Below, in pieces: positions 53,726 to 61,495 of a stretch of DNA of 64,000 bases. The number at the start of each line of letters is the position of its first letter. Within the stretch, counting starts at the first letter, position 1. Source of the stretch: Fervidibacter canadensis (GTDB taxonomy: Bacteria > Armatimonadota > Fervidibacteria > Fervidibacterales > Fervidibacteraceae). The DNA lies in NCBI GenBank assembly GCA_041446545.1, contig JBGOEJ010000011.1, positions 1-64,000 on the forward strand, in the 5' to 3' direction. Position numbers and translations under genes: made by a program. The notes under the pieces are model-generated. The model did no database searches and was not told where the DNA came from. It saw only the letters and a list, made by a program, of their open reading frames with translations.

Positions 53726-54622
53726 ATGTTGCGATGGTTATTGACTTGCATCGCACTTTACTTGCTCGCTGGCTTCTACATCGTCGGGAGCGACGAGGTT
53801 GGTGTCGTGCGCCTGTTCGGACGAGTTTGGCAAAACCGAGTGCCTTCAGGTTTGCATTACCGACCGCCTTTTCCCTTCACGAGGTTGGACAAAGTGAAGG
53901 TGCGTCAAGTCAGGCGGGTAACCGTCGGCATGGAAGCGGCTGATTTGGTCGTTGGGCGACAAGCCAACCCATTGCAAGCGCAATTTTTAACGGGCGACCA
54001 AAACATCCTTATCGTGCGCGCCGTCGTCCAATTCTCCGTCCACGACCCCGTCCGTTTCCTTTTTGCGGCATCCGACGCCGAGGGCATTGTTCGGCGGGTC
54101 GTGGAAGCAGTGTTGGCGGAAGAGGTGGCACAAATGCCTGTGGACGAAGCGATGACGACGGGCAAGATTGCCCTGCAAAATCGGGCGCAAAGGAAGGCGC
54201 AACGGATTTTGGATGGGCGTTACCGCCTTGGAGTCACCCTTGTTGCCGTCACTTTGGAACGGATCGCCCCGCCTGATCCCGTCAAGGAGGCTTTTGAAGC
54301 CGTGACGCAAGCGCGCCAGACACGCCATCGCCGCCTTTTGGAAGCCCAAACCTACGCCAACACCGTCCTACCGCAGGCGCGGGGGGAAGCCCAACGCCTC
54401 ATCAACGAAGCCCTCGCTTATCGGGAGCGACGCATCGCTGAAGCGAAGGGCGATGCCGCCCGCTTTTTGGCGCTTTGGTCGGAGTATCGCAAGGCGAAGG
54501 ATGTGACGGCAGCCCGGCTTTACCTTGAGACGATGGAGGAAATCTTGCCTCGCTTGAAAAAAGTCATCGTGGACACCCAAAGCGGTCAATTGGATGTCGG
54601 GATGGTGCGCCGCCAACCGTAG
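53726..54622 (+). CDS. hflK: HflK-like SPFH membrane protein
   Basis: A 298-residue protein with an N-terminal helix (LRWLLTCIALYLLAGFYIV) and an SPFH domain: SDEVGVVRLFGRVW, VPSGLHYRPPFPFTRLDKV and FLTGDQNILIVRAVVQFSV. The coiled-coil C-terminus has RLINEALAYRERRIAEAKGDAARFLALW and TAARLYLETMEEIL, as in HflK. GAGGTGA is 7 bp before ATG 53726. Together with the ATPase-SPFH fusion and HflC this makes three tandem SPFH proteins. ftsH is not in the window. Confidence 0.92.
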   Translation: MLRWLLTCIALYLLAGFYIVGSDEVGVVRLFGRVWQNRVPSGLHYRPPFPFTRLDKVKVRQVRRVTVGMEAADLVVGRQANPLQAQFLTGDQNILIVRAVVQFSVHDPVRFLFAASDAEGIVRRVVEAVLAEEVAQMPVDEAMTTGKIALQNRAQRKAQRILDGRYRLGVTLVAVTLERIAPPDPVKEAFEAVTQARQTRHRRLLEAQTYANTVLPQARGEAQRLINEALAYRERRIAEAKGDAARFLALWSEYRKAKDVTAARLYLETMEEILPRLKKVIVDTQSGQLDVGMVRRQP

Positions 54623-54633
54623 GTGGAAAAGGG

Positions 54634-55107
54634 ATGGAGCGACAACCCCGTTGGCTTCCGATGCTCGTCACTGCCTTCGTGTTGGGCGCTCTCGTTTGGT
54701 GGACGCAGCGGCGAGGCGTTCCACCGCCGACGGAAACGCAACCTGATGCCGTGATTTGGGCGATGGTGCGAGCCTGTCGGGAAGGCGACTCCCGCCGTTA
54801 CTTGGATTGCTTTGCGGGCAAGTTGCGGGAGCGTTTGGAGAAGGTGGCGCAAGAGCAAGGTGACCACGCTTTCTCAACTTCCCTGCGGCAAATGATCGCT
54901 CCTGTCAAAGGCATCACCGTCTTTGAGCCGAAAAAAGATGGGCAAGGGGATTGGCGCATTGTCGCCGAGTTTGTGTTCGCTGACCGAACGGAGCGGCAAA
55001 CTTTCCATGTCCGTCAAGTCGGTGGCGTGTGGAAGATTGTCAGCATAGAGGCGGCGCGCCCCGTGCCTGTCCTGATCCCTTACGGGACGCCCGTGAAAGG
55101 GCTTTAG
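54634..55107 (+). CDS. Membrane-anchored NTF2-like protein
   Basis: A 157-residue protein with one N-terminal transmembrane helix (MLVTAFVLGALVWWT) and an NTF2-like/DUF4878-type domain (AVIWAMVRACREGDSRRYLDCF, VAEFVFADRTERQTFHVRQ, VWKIVSI). Function is not known; such domains often bind small ligands or partner proteins. GGTGGAAAAGGG precedes ATG 54634, 11 bp after hflK, so co-translation with the SPFH genes is likely. Confidence 0.8.
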   Translation: MERQPRWLPMLVTAFVLGALVWWTQRRGVPPPTETQPDAVIWAMVRACREGDSRRYLDCFAGKLRERLEKVAQEQGDHAFSTSLRQMIAPVKGITVFEPKKDGQGDWRIVAEFVFADRTERQTFHVRQVGGVWKIVSIEAARPVPVLIPYGTPVKGL

Positions 55108-55185
55108 CCGATCAGGATAGGGCAAGGAAGAGGCGGGTAAAAAGGGGGCGGCGTTTCGGCAGGCGACGGAGCGAGGTGATGACCG

Positions 55186-56007
55186 ATGCCGTTGCGCATC
55201 GCAACCCGCGAGCCAGAAACAGGTGTCATTGTCGTGGAGTTGCAAGGCACTTTGGATGCCGCCGTGCAAGACGAAGTGAGGGAAGCGTTAGGCGATGCCC
55301 TTCGCCGGGCGGAGCGGGGGGTGGTCGTCGTCTTGGATGGCGTGGATTTCATGGACAGTTCGGGCATCGGGGCATTGATGCGGGCATGGGGTGAGGCGGA
55401 AAACAACGGGCTGAAGTTCGCTGTCGTCCTTCGGCAACCTCGGTTACGCAAGTTGCTGGAAACCCTCGGCTTATTGGACACCTTGCCCAACTTCCCGACC
55501 GTCAGCGATGCCTTGACAGAATGGCGGATAGCGGAAGAGCGGGAACGCTTGGAGGTTCAGCCCCTCACGCCTCAACCGTCGGTCAGCGAGCGGGCGAAGG
55601 CGCCTGTCGGACCGCCGCCGACCGCTACGCAGTGGCGGATGGAGTTGCAATTGGCATGCGAACCGGAATTGATTGCCGTTGCCCGTTTGGCGTGCGCCAC
55701 CTTCGCATCGCAACTGGGGTTTGGCTTGGACGAAGTGGAGGACATCAAATTGGCGGTTTCGGAAGCGTGCACCAATGTCGTTCAGCACGCTTATGAGGAT
55801 CGGCAGGGCAAACATTTCACCATCTGTTGCTGGGCGGAGCAGAACGCTCTTGTCATTGAGGTGCGGGATGTGGGACGGGGCATTCCCAGCGGGGCACGCA
55901 CCAATTTGGGGACGATGATTATGCGGGCGGTCATGGACGAAGTGATCCTGCAGTCCGCTGAGGGGCAAGGGACAATCGTCCGAATGGTCAAGCGCCGAGT
56001 CGGTTGA
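55186..56007 (+). CDS. Single-chain RsbV-RsbW fusion (anti-sigma antagonist plus serine kinase)
   Basis: A 273-residue two-domain regulator. Residues 1-115 form a STAS domain with the phosphorylatable Ser in FMDSSGIGAL. After a Pro/Ala-rich linker (about 120-150), residues 155-273 are an RsbW-type HATPase kinase: VEDIKLAVSEACTNVVQHAYE (N box), VRDVGRGIP and GQGTIVRMVKR. In Bacillus-type partner switching, RsbV and RsbW are separate and opposed; fusing them would make a self-phosphorylating switch. AGGTGAT precedes ATG 55186. The probable target sigma factor is encoded 20 bp downstream. Confidence 0.88.
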   Translation: MPLRIATREPETGVIVVELQGTLDAAVQDEVREALGDALRRAERGVVVVLDGVDFMDSSGIGALMRAWGEAENNGLKFAVVLRQPRLRKLLETLGLLDTLPNFPTVSDALTEWRIAEERERLEVQPLTPQPSVSERAKAPVGPPPTATQWRMELQLACEPELIAVARLACATFASQLGFGLDEVEDIKLAVSEACTNVVQHAYEDRQGKHFTICCWAEQNALVIEVRDVGRGIPSGARTNLGTMIMRAVMDEVILQSAEGQGTIVRMVKRRVG

Positions 56008-56027
56008 CAAAAATGGGGGCGGGGGCG

Positions 56028-56888
56028 ATGACCGACTGGCAACTGCGGCAAATGGACACTGAGGAACTTTTTCGGCTATGGAAAGAGACCCGTGACCCAA
56101 AGGTGCGGGACGAGTTGATCTTTCGCCATATGGATTTGGCGAAAGCGTTAGCGAGGCGATTCATGGGGCGGGGCGAACCTTTGGAAGACCTCATTCAAGT
56201 CGCCCTTTACGGGCTCATCAACGCCGTTGACAGGTATGACCCGGATCGGGGGACGAAGTTCATCACTTTCGCCATCCCGACCATCTTGGGCGAATTGAAA
56301 CGGCATTTTCGGGATACCGCTTGGACGATGCATTTACCGCGTGGGCTTCAGGAACTCAACCAGCGCGCCTACAAACTCATAGATGTTCTGACCCAACAAC
56401 TGGGGCGTCCCCCGACGATAGCGGAGTTAGCGCAGGAATTGGGTGTCAGCGAAGAGCAAGTCATTGAAGCCTTGGAGGCTGTTAACGCTTACGAGGCGTT
56501 GTCGTTGGAACAGGAATTGGCAAGCGATGACGATGACCGTCCTCAATCCCTCGCCGAGTTGCTGATGGCATCGGAGAACGAGGAAATGGAGCGATGGCAG
56601 AAACGGCAGTTGCTGGAGGAAGCGATGAGCGTTTTAGACGAACGGGAGCGAAAAATCGTCCAGATGCGTTTTTACGACGACCTCACTCAGCAACAAATTG
56701 CCAAGCGCCTCGGCATTTCCCAGATGCATGTCTCTCGGTTGTTGCGACGGGCGCTGCAAAAGATGCAAGCATATTTGCGCGGTTCTCTGAACCTTTGGGG
56801 CGGGGGGGAGATAACGCAACCCAGCAGGAGGCAACGGCGGAAAACGCCTCTTGCCGAAGGAGAAGGGGACGACGGCGATGGGCAATGA
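56028..56888 (+). CDS. SigB/SigF-type alternative sigma factor
   Basis: A 286-residue sigma factor: region 2 (EDLIQVALYGLINAVDRYDPDRGTKF, FAIPTILGELKRHFRDTAW), region 3 (TIAELAQELGVSEEQVIEAL) and region 4 (ERERKIVQMRFYDDLTQQQIAKRLGISQMHVSRL). It directs RNA polymerase to stress or development promoters and should be held by the kinase half of the upstream fusion. ATG 56028 follows GGGGGCGGGGGCG; 56013 and TTG 56004 are alternatives. A basic, Gly-rich tail of about 30 residues follows region 4. Its end overlaps the next gene by 11 bp. Confidence 0.92.
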   Translation: MTDWQLRQMDTEELFRLWKETRDPKVRDELIFRHMDLAKALARRFMGRGEPLEDLIQVALYGLINAVDRYDPDRGTKFITFAIPTILGELKRHFRDTAWTMHLPRGLQELNQRAYKLIDVLTQQLGRPPTIAELAQELGVSEEQVIEALEAVNAYEALSLEQELASDDDDRPQSLAELLMASENEEMERWQKRQLLEEAMSVLDERERKIVQMRFYDDLTQQQIAKRLGISQMHVSRLLRRALQKMQAYLRGSLNLWGGGEITQPSRRQRRKTPLAEGEGDDGDGQ

Positions 56889-58038
56889 GAGGAAGAGCGA
56901 AGCCGCCAGCCCTTGGACGCCCGAACAAGTGCGCTGGTTGCGGCGCCTTATCCTTTCGGTCGCTCTTTTGCTGGTCGCCCTTTTCCTCTGGCGCATCCGT
57001 TCCATCTTGCCTCTCTTTTTCCTCGGCTTCTTCCTTGCCTATTTGTTAGACCCGTTGGTAGATCGTTTGCAGGGACGAGGACTTTCACGGACAGCGGCGA
57101 CGGGGGTGGTCTTTGCCCTCTTTGCCCTACTGGCTTTGTCCGTTTTGGTGCTGGTTCTTCCGCCTTTAATCGGGCAGGCGACAGAGTTAGTGCAAGGATG
57201 CCTGCCACCGAAAGGACGCTACTACCTGCTGGCACAAGAGGGGTTGAATGCCATAGAGCATCGCCTCTTGAAGGGCGACTTGCCCCCATTTGTGGAGCAA
57301 TCGCTCCAGCAGGTCGGGGAACAACTGGGCAAGTGGCTGCTTTCCTCCTTTCAAGGCATCCTTTCTTCCCTTTCGGGACTTCTTTCCCTCATCCTCGTGC
57401 CTCTTATCGCTTTTTACGCCTTGCAAATTTACGACCCTCTTCGGGAGCGCGTGCGATGGTGGGTGCCGCCTGAGTATCGGGAAGTAGGGGCAACGCTTCT
57501 TCGGGACATCAGTGCTTTGGTCGGGCGTTATGTGCGCGGTTACCTCGCCCTTTGCCTTGTCGTCGGCATCGCCGACATCGCTTTCTTGACAATTTGCCAG
57601 CAATTGTTTGGGATGCAGTTTGCCTTAGCCATCGGGGCATTAGGGGGCGCCTCTTATGCCATCCCTTATTTTGGGGCGATCGTGACGACCTTGACGGGAG
57701 CGTTGGCGGCATATACGACAGCCCAACATCATCCTTTCCTTTGCGCTCTTGTCGTGGCTGTCGGGTTAATTGCCATCAACCAAGTCTTTGATTGGCTCAT
57801 CATGCCTAAAGTCGTCGGTCAACGGGTGGGCTTGCATCCGTTGACTGTCCTTTTTGCCGTGACGGCGGGAGGGACAATGATGGGCATCTTGGGGATGGTG
57901 TTGGCAGTGCCTGTGGCGGGTGCCATCAAAATTGTCCTGCAAACCCTTCTTCCAGACCATTTTTCGCCTGTCGTCAACCGAGGGGAGGCTGCTAAAATGA
58001 CGGCGACGCTATCTGATAAGGGAGGTGAACAAGGATGA
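56878..58038 (+). CDS. AI-2E family (PerM-like) membrane protein
   Basis: A 386-residue integral membrane protein with about eight spans. The family features are FFLGFFLAYLLDPLVDRLQ early on, GVGF-like segments GYLALCLVVGIADIAF and ALGGASYAIPYFGAIV, and the ending INQVFDWLIMPKVVGQRVGLHPLTVLFAV. Members export AI-2, peptides or Na+ in exchange for H+; the substrate is unknown. ATG 56878 lies inside the end of the sigma gene after GAAGGAGAAGGGG, so translational coupling is likely. Its stop overlaps the next start by 4 bp (ATGA). Confidence 0.88.
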   Translation: MGNERKSEAASPWTPEQVRWLRRLILSVALLLVALFLWRIRSILPLFFLGFFLAYLLDPLVDRLQGRGLSRTAATGVVFALFALLALSVLVLVLPPLIGQATELVQGCLPPKGRYYLLAQEGLNAIEHRLLKGDLPPFVEQSLQQVGEQLGKWLLSSFQGILSSLSGLLSLILVPLIAFYALQIYDPLRERVRWWVPPEYREVGATLLRDISALVGRYVRGYLALCLVVGIADIAFLTICQQLFGMQFALAIGALGGASYAIPYFGAIVTTLTGALAAYTTAQHHPFLCALVVAVGLIAINQVFDWLIMPKVVGQRVGLHPLTVLFAVTAGGTMMGILGMVLAVPVAGAIKIVLQTLLPDHFSPVVNRGEAAKMTATLSDKGGEQG

Positions 58039-58604
58039 AGTTGTCGCGGCGAGCCGTGTTGCGGTTAGCAGGAACAGGCGCCCTCTTGGGTGGGGTAGGC
58101 GTTTGGGGTTGGCGGTCTGTCCGTCAAGCGGGACTTGCCCAAGCCGCCGACGACCTTTTGCCCGTGAAAGTCAAGCAAGTCTACAACGACCCTATCGGAG
58201 CAAAAGTGGTCGTCTTAGCCCCTGAAAAGGGTGAGAAGGTGTTGCGGGTGTGGGTTGGAGAGGCGGAAGCCTTAGCCATCGCCGCCGCCCTCAACGACAT
58301 CTCTTTCCCCCGACCGATGACCCACGACCTTTTCTACGCTGCCCTTCAAGCGCTGAAGGCAAAGGTAGAACGCGTCGTCATTCACGACCTACGCGACAAC
58401 ACCTTCTACGCCACTTTAGTCCTGCGCACTAACGAAGGGCTCAAGGAGTTGGATGCCCGCCCTTCTGATAGCATCGCTTTGGCGCTGAGGGCAAAAGCCC
58501 CTATCTTTCTGACGCCCAAAGTGCAAGCAGCGATGGAAGCCCCAGGGCAAGAGGAAATGCCGCCTTCGCCACCTCCGCAAAGGCGGAAAGGCATCCGCGC
58601 TTGA
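58035..58604 (+). CDS. Tat-exported bifunctional-nuclease-domain (DUF151) protein
   Basis: A 189-residue protein with a twin-arginine signal (SRRAVLRLAGTGALLGGVGV). A BFN/DUF151 domain follows: LPVKVKQVYNDPIGAKVVVL, EAEALAIAAALNDISFPRPM, THDLFYAALQALKAKVERVV and RPSDSIALALRAKAPIF. BFN proteins have reported DNase/RNase activity in plants and are usually cytosolic in bacteria. A Tat leader, implying export of the folded protein, is unusual. GGGAGGTG precedes ATG 58035. Confidence 0.85.
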   Translation: MKLSRRAVLRLAGTGALLGGVGVWGWRSVRQAGLAQAADDLLPVKVKQVYNDPIGAKVVVLAPEKGEKVLRVWVGEAEALAIAAALNDISFPRPMTHDLFYAALQALKAKVERVVIHDLRDNTFYATLVLRTNEGLKELDARPSDSIALALRAKAPIFLTPKVQAAMEAPGQEEMPPSPPPQRRKGIRA

Positions 58605-58636
58605 AAGAGGGCTGTCTACGGGGTGACGGTTGCTTC

Positions 58637-59671
58637 ATGAGGGATCGCTTTTTGCGGGCTTGCCGTCGTCAACCGACCGATTGCACGCCTGTTTGGTTCA
58701 TGCGACAGGCAGGGCGCTACCTGCCCGAATATCGCCGTCTGCGGGAACGCTACGGGCTAATGGAACTGTGCCGTCATCCTGAGTTGGCAGCCGAAATCAC
58801 TTTGATGCCCGTGCGCCGTTTCGCCGTAGACGCTGCCATCATCTTCGCCGATTTGATGACACCGCTGGAAGGGATGGGCATTGAGTTGGAAGTGCAGGAA
58901 GGCGTTGGTCCCGTCATCGCTCAACCTATCCGCTCCCTTGAAGATGTTCGGCGACTGCTTGTGCCCGATGATGAGGTTCTCGCTCCCGCGACGATGCAAG
59001 CCATTCAGATAGTCAAGGGGGAACTGAACGGCTTGCCCCTTATTGGCTTTGCGGGGGCACCCTTCACGCTGGCAAGTTACCTGCTGGAGGGCGGACCATC
59101 TCGCGACTTCGCCCAAACCCGCGCCTTCATGTTTCGTCATCCCGAGGCATGGCACCAACTCATGACGAAGTTGACGGAAACCATTATCCGCTACATCACA
59201 GCCCAAGTGCGGGCAGGGGTGGACGCCGTTCAGATTTTTGACAGTTGGGTCGGTTGCCTCAACCCGACGGATTACCGCAAGTTCGTCTTGCCCTACATGC
59301 GCCAACTTTTTGAACGCACGGCGCCTTTGGGCGTGCCCCGCATCCTCTTCGGGACAGGAACAGCGACTTTGTTGCCAATGATGCGCCAAGTGGGGAGCGA
59401 AGTCATCGGATTAGATTGGCGCCTCCCGCTGGACGAAGCATGGCAAACCTTGGACTTTGCTGTCGCCGTTCAAGGCAACCTTGACCCTGCGGTGTTGCTG
59501 GCAGATTGGCAAGTGGTCAAGGGACGGGCTATGGACATCCTTCGGCAAGCAAAAGGCAAATGGGGACACATTTTCAACTTGGGGCATGGCATCCTGCCCC
59601 AAACAGACCCGTCCATCGTCGCCCGATTGGTGGATTTTGTCCACGAAGCGACGGAGCGCCCGAGGGAATAG
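58637..59671 (+). CDS. hemE: Uroporphyrinogen decarboxylase HemE
   Basis: Removes four carboxyls from uroporphyrinogen III to make coproporphyrinogen III. The 344-residue enzyme has the defining MRQAGRYLPEYR with its substrate-binding Arg residues, FADLMTPLEGMG, GFAGAPFTLASYLLEGG, IFDSWVGCLNP and FNLGHGILPQTDP. ATG 58637 follows GGGGTGA; a TTG at 58601 would add unsupported residues. It sits inside the membrane/stress run without other haem genes nearby. Confidence 0.95.
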   Translation: MRDRFLRACRRQPTDCTPVWFMRQAGRYLPEYRRLRERYGLMELCRHPELAAEITLMPVRRFAVDAAIIFADLMTPLEGMGIELEVQEGVGPVIAQPIRSLEDVRRLLVPDDEVLAPATMQAIQIVKGELNGLPLIGFAGAPFTLASYLLEGGPSRDFAQTRAFMFRHPEAWHQLMTKLTETIIRYITAQVRAGVDAVQIFDSWVGCLNPTDYRKFVLPYMRQLFERTAPLGVPRILFGTGTATLLPMMRQVGSEVIGLDWRLPLDEAWQTLDFAVAVQGNLDPAVLLADWQVVKGRAMDILRQAKGKWGHIFNLGHGILPQTDPSIVARLVDFVHEATERPRE

Positions 59672-59673
59672 CG

Positions 59674-60399
59674 ATGAACCGAGAGAGCATCGTCACAGAA
59701 CTGGCAAATGTCCTTCAGGTGACGGAGGAAGAGGCAGCGCGCCTTTTGCGCGCCTTTGCCAAAGTCCTCGGACCGTTCGCCGTAGAACTGCCCCCTTATT
59801 TTGAGCGTTACTTTGAAGCCAAAATCCAACTTATCCTGCAACGCATAGAGGAGGGCGAAAAACGCACCGACCAACGCTTTCAGGAATTGGAGAAGCGAAT
59901 CAGCGAACGCCTGCAAGAGATGGAGAAGAGAACGGAAGAACGCTTGCAGGAAATGGGGAGGCGAACGGAAGAGCGTTTCCAACAGTTGGAGAAGCGGATG
60001 GAAGAACGCTTCCAGCAATTGGAGCGACGAATGGAAGATCGTTTCCAGCAAGTCTATCAGCGCATAGGTGAAGGAGAAGGGCGGACAGAAGAACAGTTTC
60101 GGCAAATGGAGCGACACTTTGACCAACGCTTGCAAGAAATGGAAAGGCGAACGGAAGAACGCTTGCAGCAGTTGGAACGACGAATGGAAGAACGGTTCCA
60201 GGAATCGGGGAGACGGACAGAAGAGCGATTTCAGCAGTTGGAGCAACGGATGGAGGAGCGATTCCAAGAAGTAGATCGGCGAATAGACCAACTGGAGCGG
60301 CGCTTGGACCGATTGGAGAAATGGCTGTTTGGCTTCATGCTGATGATCCTTTCGGGCGTGTTGGCGATCATCTTCCGCATCTACTTTGGGGGAGGATGA
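59674..60399 (+). CDS. Tail-anchored coiled-coil protein with 11-residue repeats
   Basis: A 241-residue protein. Residues 1-60 are a helical head, 60-205 about twelve near-perfect hendecads (RFQQLERRMEE, RLQEMERRTEE and variants), and the end is a transmembrane helix (WLFGFMLMILSGVLAIIF). Eleven-residue periodicity makes a right-handed, long and rather straight coiled coil, here tied to the membrane at its C-terminus. It could be a tether, a spacer or a filament-like scaffold. ATG 59674 follows GAGGGA; longer upstream starts fall inside hemE. No family name is assigned. Confidence 0.88.
   Translation: MNRESIVTELANVLQVTEEEAARLLRAFAKVLGPFAVELPPYFERYFEAKIQLILQRIEEGEKRTDQRFQELEKRISERLQEMEKRTEERLQEMGRRTEERFQQLEKRMEERFQQLERRMEDRFQQVYQRIGEGEGRTEEQFRQMERHFDQRLQEMERRTEERLQQLERRMEERFQESGRRTEERFQQLEQRMEERFQEVDRRIDQLERRLDRLEKWLFGFMLMILSGVLAIIFRIYFGGG
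59866..60303 (+). repeat. 33-bp imperfect repeats encoding hendecads
   Basis: The coiled-coil stretch is built from about twelve imperfect 33-bp units (each an 11-residue repeat), for example around 59970, 60003, 60036 and 60240. Such repeats expand and shrink by recombination, so copy number may vary between strains. Confidence 0.7.
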
Positions 60400-60404
60400 A
60401 AGGG

Positions 60405-60686
60405 ATGGAAGGGAGGCAGCCCGAAGAACTATTGGAGCAAGTCGCTCAAGCCGTCGTGCGGCGAGGGATGGAAGTGCCTGCCCTCCTGTTTCTGGAGATG
60501 CACAAACCGTTGGCGAACTTGCTGGGACATGCCGTTTGGGTGACGATGCCTCTTTGGGCAATTTTTTGGAGCGCTCAGACGACAAACGCTTTAGGCGCAT
60601 TGCTTTCTGACCCAGCACAAATTGAGCGGCTTATCCGACGCATTGAGGTGCTGAGGGAGCAAAAGGCTGACGGTCTTAAGGGGTGA
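60405..60686 (+). CDS. Small membrane protein of unknown function
   Basis: A 93-residue protein with one or two hydrophobic segments (NLLGHAVWVTMPLWAIFW). The N-terminal helix (RQPEELLEQVAQAVVRRG) and the C-terminal amphipathic helix (AQIERLIRRIEVLREQ) suggest a partner of the coiled-coil protein. ATG 60405 is used (GGGGGAGG upstream); ATG 60396 overlaps the previous stop as ATGA and is possible. Confidence 0.7.
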   Translation: MEGRQPEELLEQVAQAVVRRGMEVPALLFLEMHKPLANLLGHAVWVTMPLWAIFWSAQTTNALGALLSDPAQIERLIRRIEVLREQKADGLKG

Positions 60687-60693
60687 GGGGCTG

Positions 60694-61467
60694 ATGGAGC
60701 ACGCTGACTGGAGCACTGTTTACCCTTGGCTGGTTTGGGTGTTGACAGCGATGGTAGGGTTGGGCATCTGGCTCTCGGCACGGGGCAAATCGTTGTATAT
60801 CCGACGGCTTCCCGCCATAGATGCGATGGAGGAAGCCGTCGGACGGGCGGTGGAGATGGGTCGCCCTATCTTGTTCGTGCCGGGTTTGGCGGACATTGAT
60901 GTCCCGACTTTTCAAGCCATCGCCATCGCCGGGCACATCGCTCGCTTAGCGGCTCGTTACCGCAACCGAGTCATCGTGCCTGTCACCAACACGGTAATCT
61001 TGACGATGGCGGAACAGGTGTTGCGGGAAGCCTACGCTGAAGTGGGCGCCAGCGAGGTGTTCCGACCTGAAGATGTGCGATTTCTGTCGGGAGAGCAGTT
61101 CGCTTTTGCCTCTGGCGTTATCGGGTTGATGGAGCGGGAACGAGTTGCCTCGTCCTTTTTCTTCGGCAACTTTGCGGCGGAATCGTTGATCTTGGCGGAA
61201 ATCGGTCAGCGGTTGGGAGCCATCCAGATTGCTGGCACTCCTTCCACCCTCCAAATCCCTTTCTTCATCACTGCCTGCGATTTCACCGTCATCGGCGAGG
61301 AATACTATGCTGTCACGGCTTACTTGACCAGAGAACCGATTTTGGTCGGGAGCGTTTGGGGGCAAGATATTTGTCGCATCGCTCTCGCCGCTTTTATCTT
61401 GACGACGACGGTAGGCATGAAGTGGCTACCTCCAGTGGTCGTCAAGTTTTTGACCTATCCATCTTAA
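60694..61467 (+). CDS. DUF6754-like membrane protein
   Basis: A 257-residue protein: an N-terminal transmembrane helix (WLVWVLTAMVGLGIWL), a Rossmann-like alpha/beta domain (LPAIDAMEEAVGRAVEMGRP, FVPGLADIDVPTFQAIAIAG, RNRVIVPVTNTVIL, ASSFFFGNFAAESLILAE) and a C-terminal membrane region. I place it in DUF6754, from memory; function is unknown. It starts 8 bp after the small membrane gene, suggesting a shared transcript and complex. Confidence 0.75.
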   Translation: MEHADWSTVYPWLVWVLTAMVGLGIWLSARGKSLYIRRLPAIDAMEEAVGRAVEMGRPILFVPGLADIDVPTFQAIAIAGHIARLAARYRNRVIVPVTNTVILTMAEQVLREAYAEVGASEVFRPEDVRFLSGEQFAFASGVIGLMERERVASSFFFGNFAAESLILAEIGQRLGAIQIAGTPSTLQIPFFITACDFTVIGEEYYAVTAYLTREPILVGSVWGQDICRIALAAFILTTTVGMKWLPPVVVKFLTYPS

Positions 61468-61495
61468 GGGGGAGACCGAAAAGGGGCGTCGGCAA

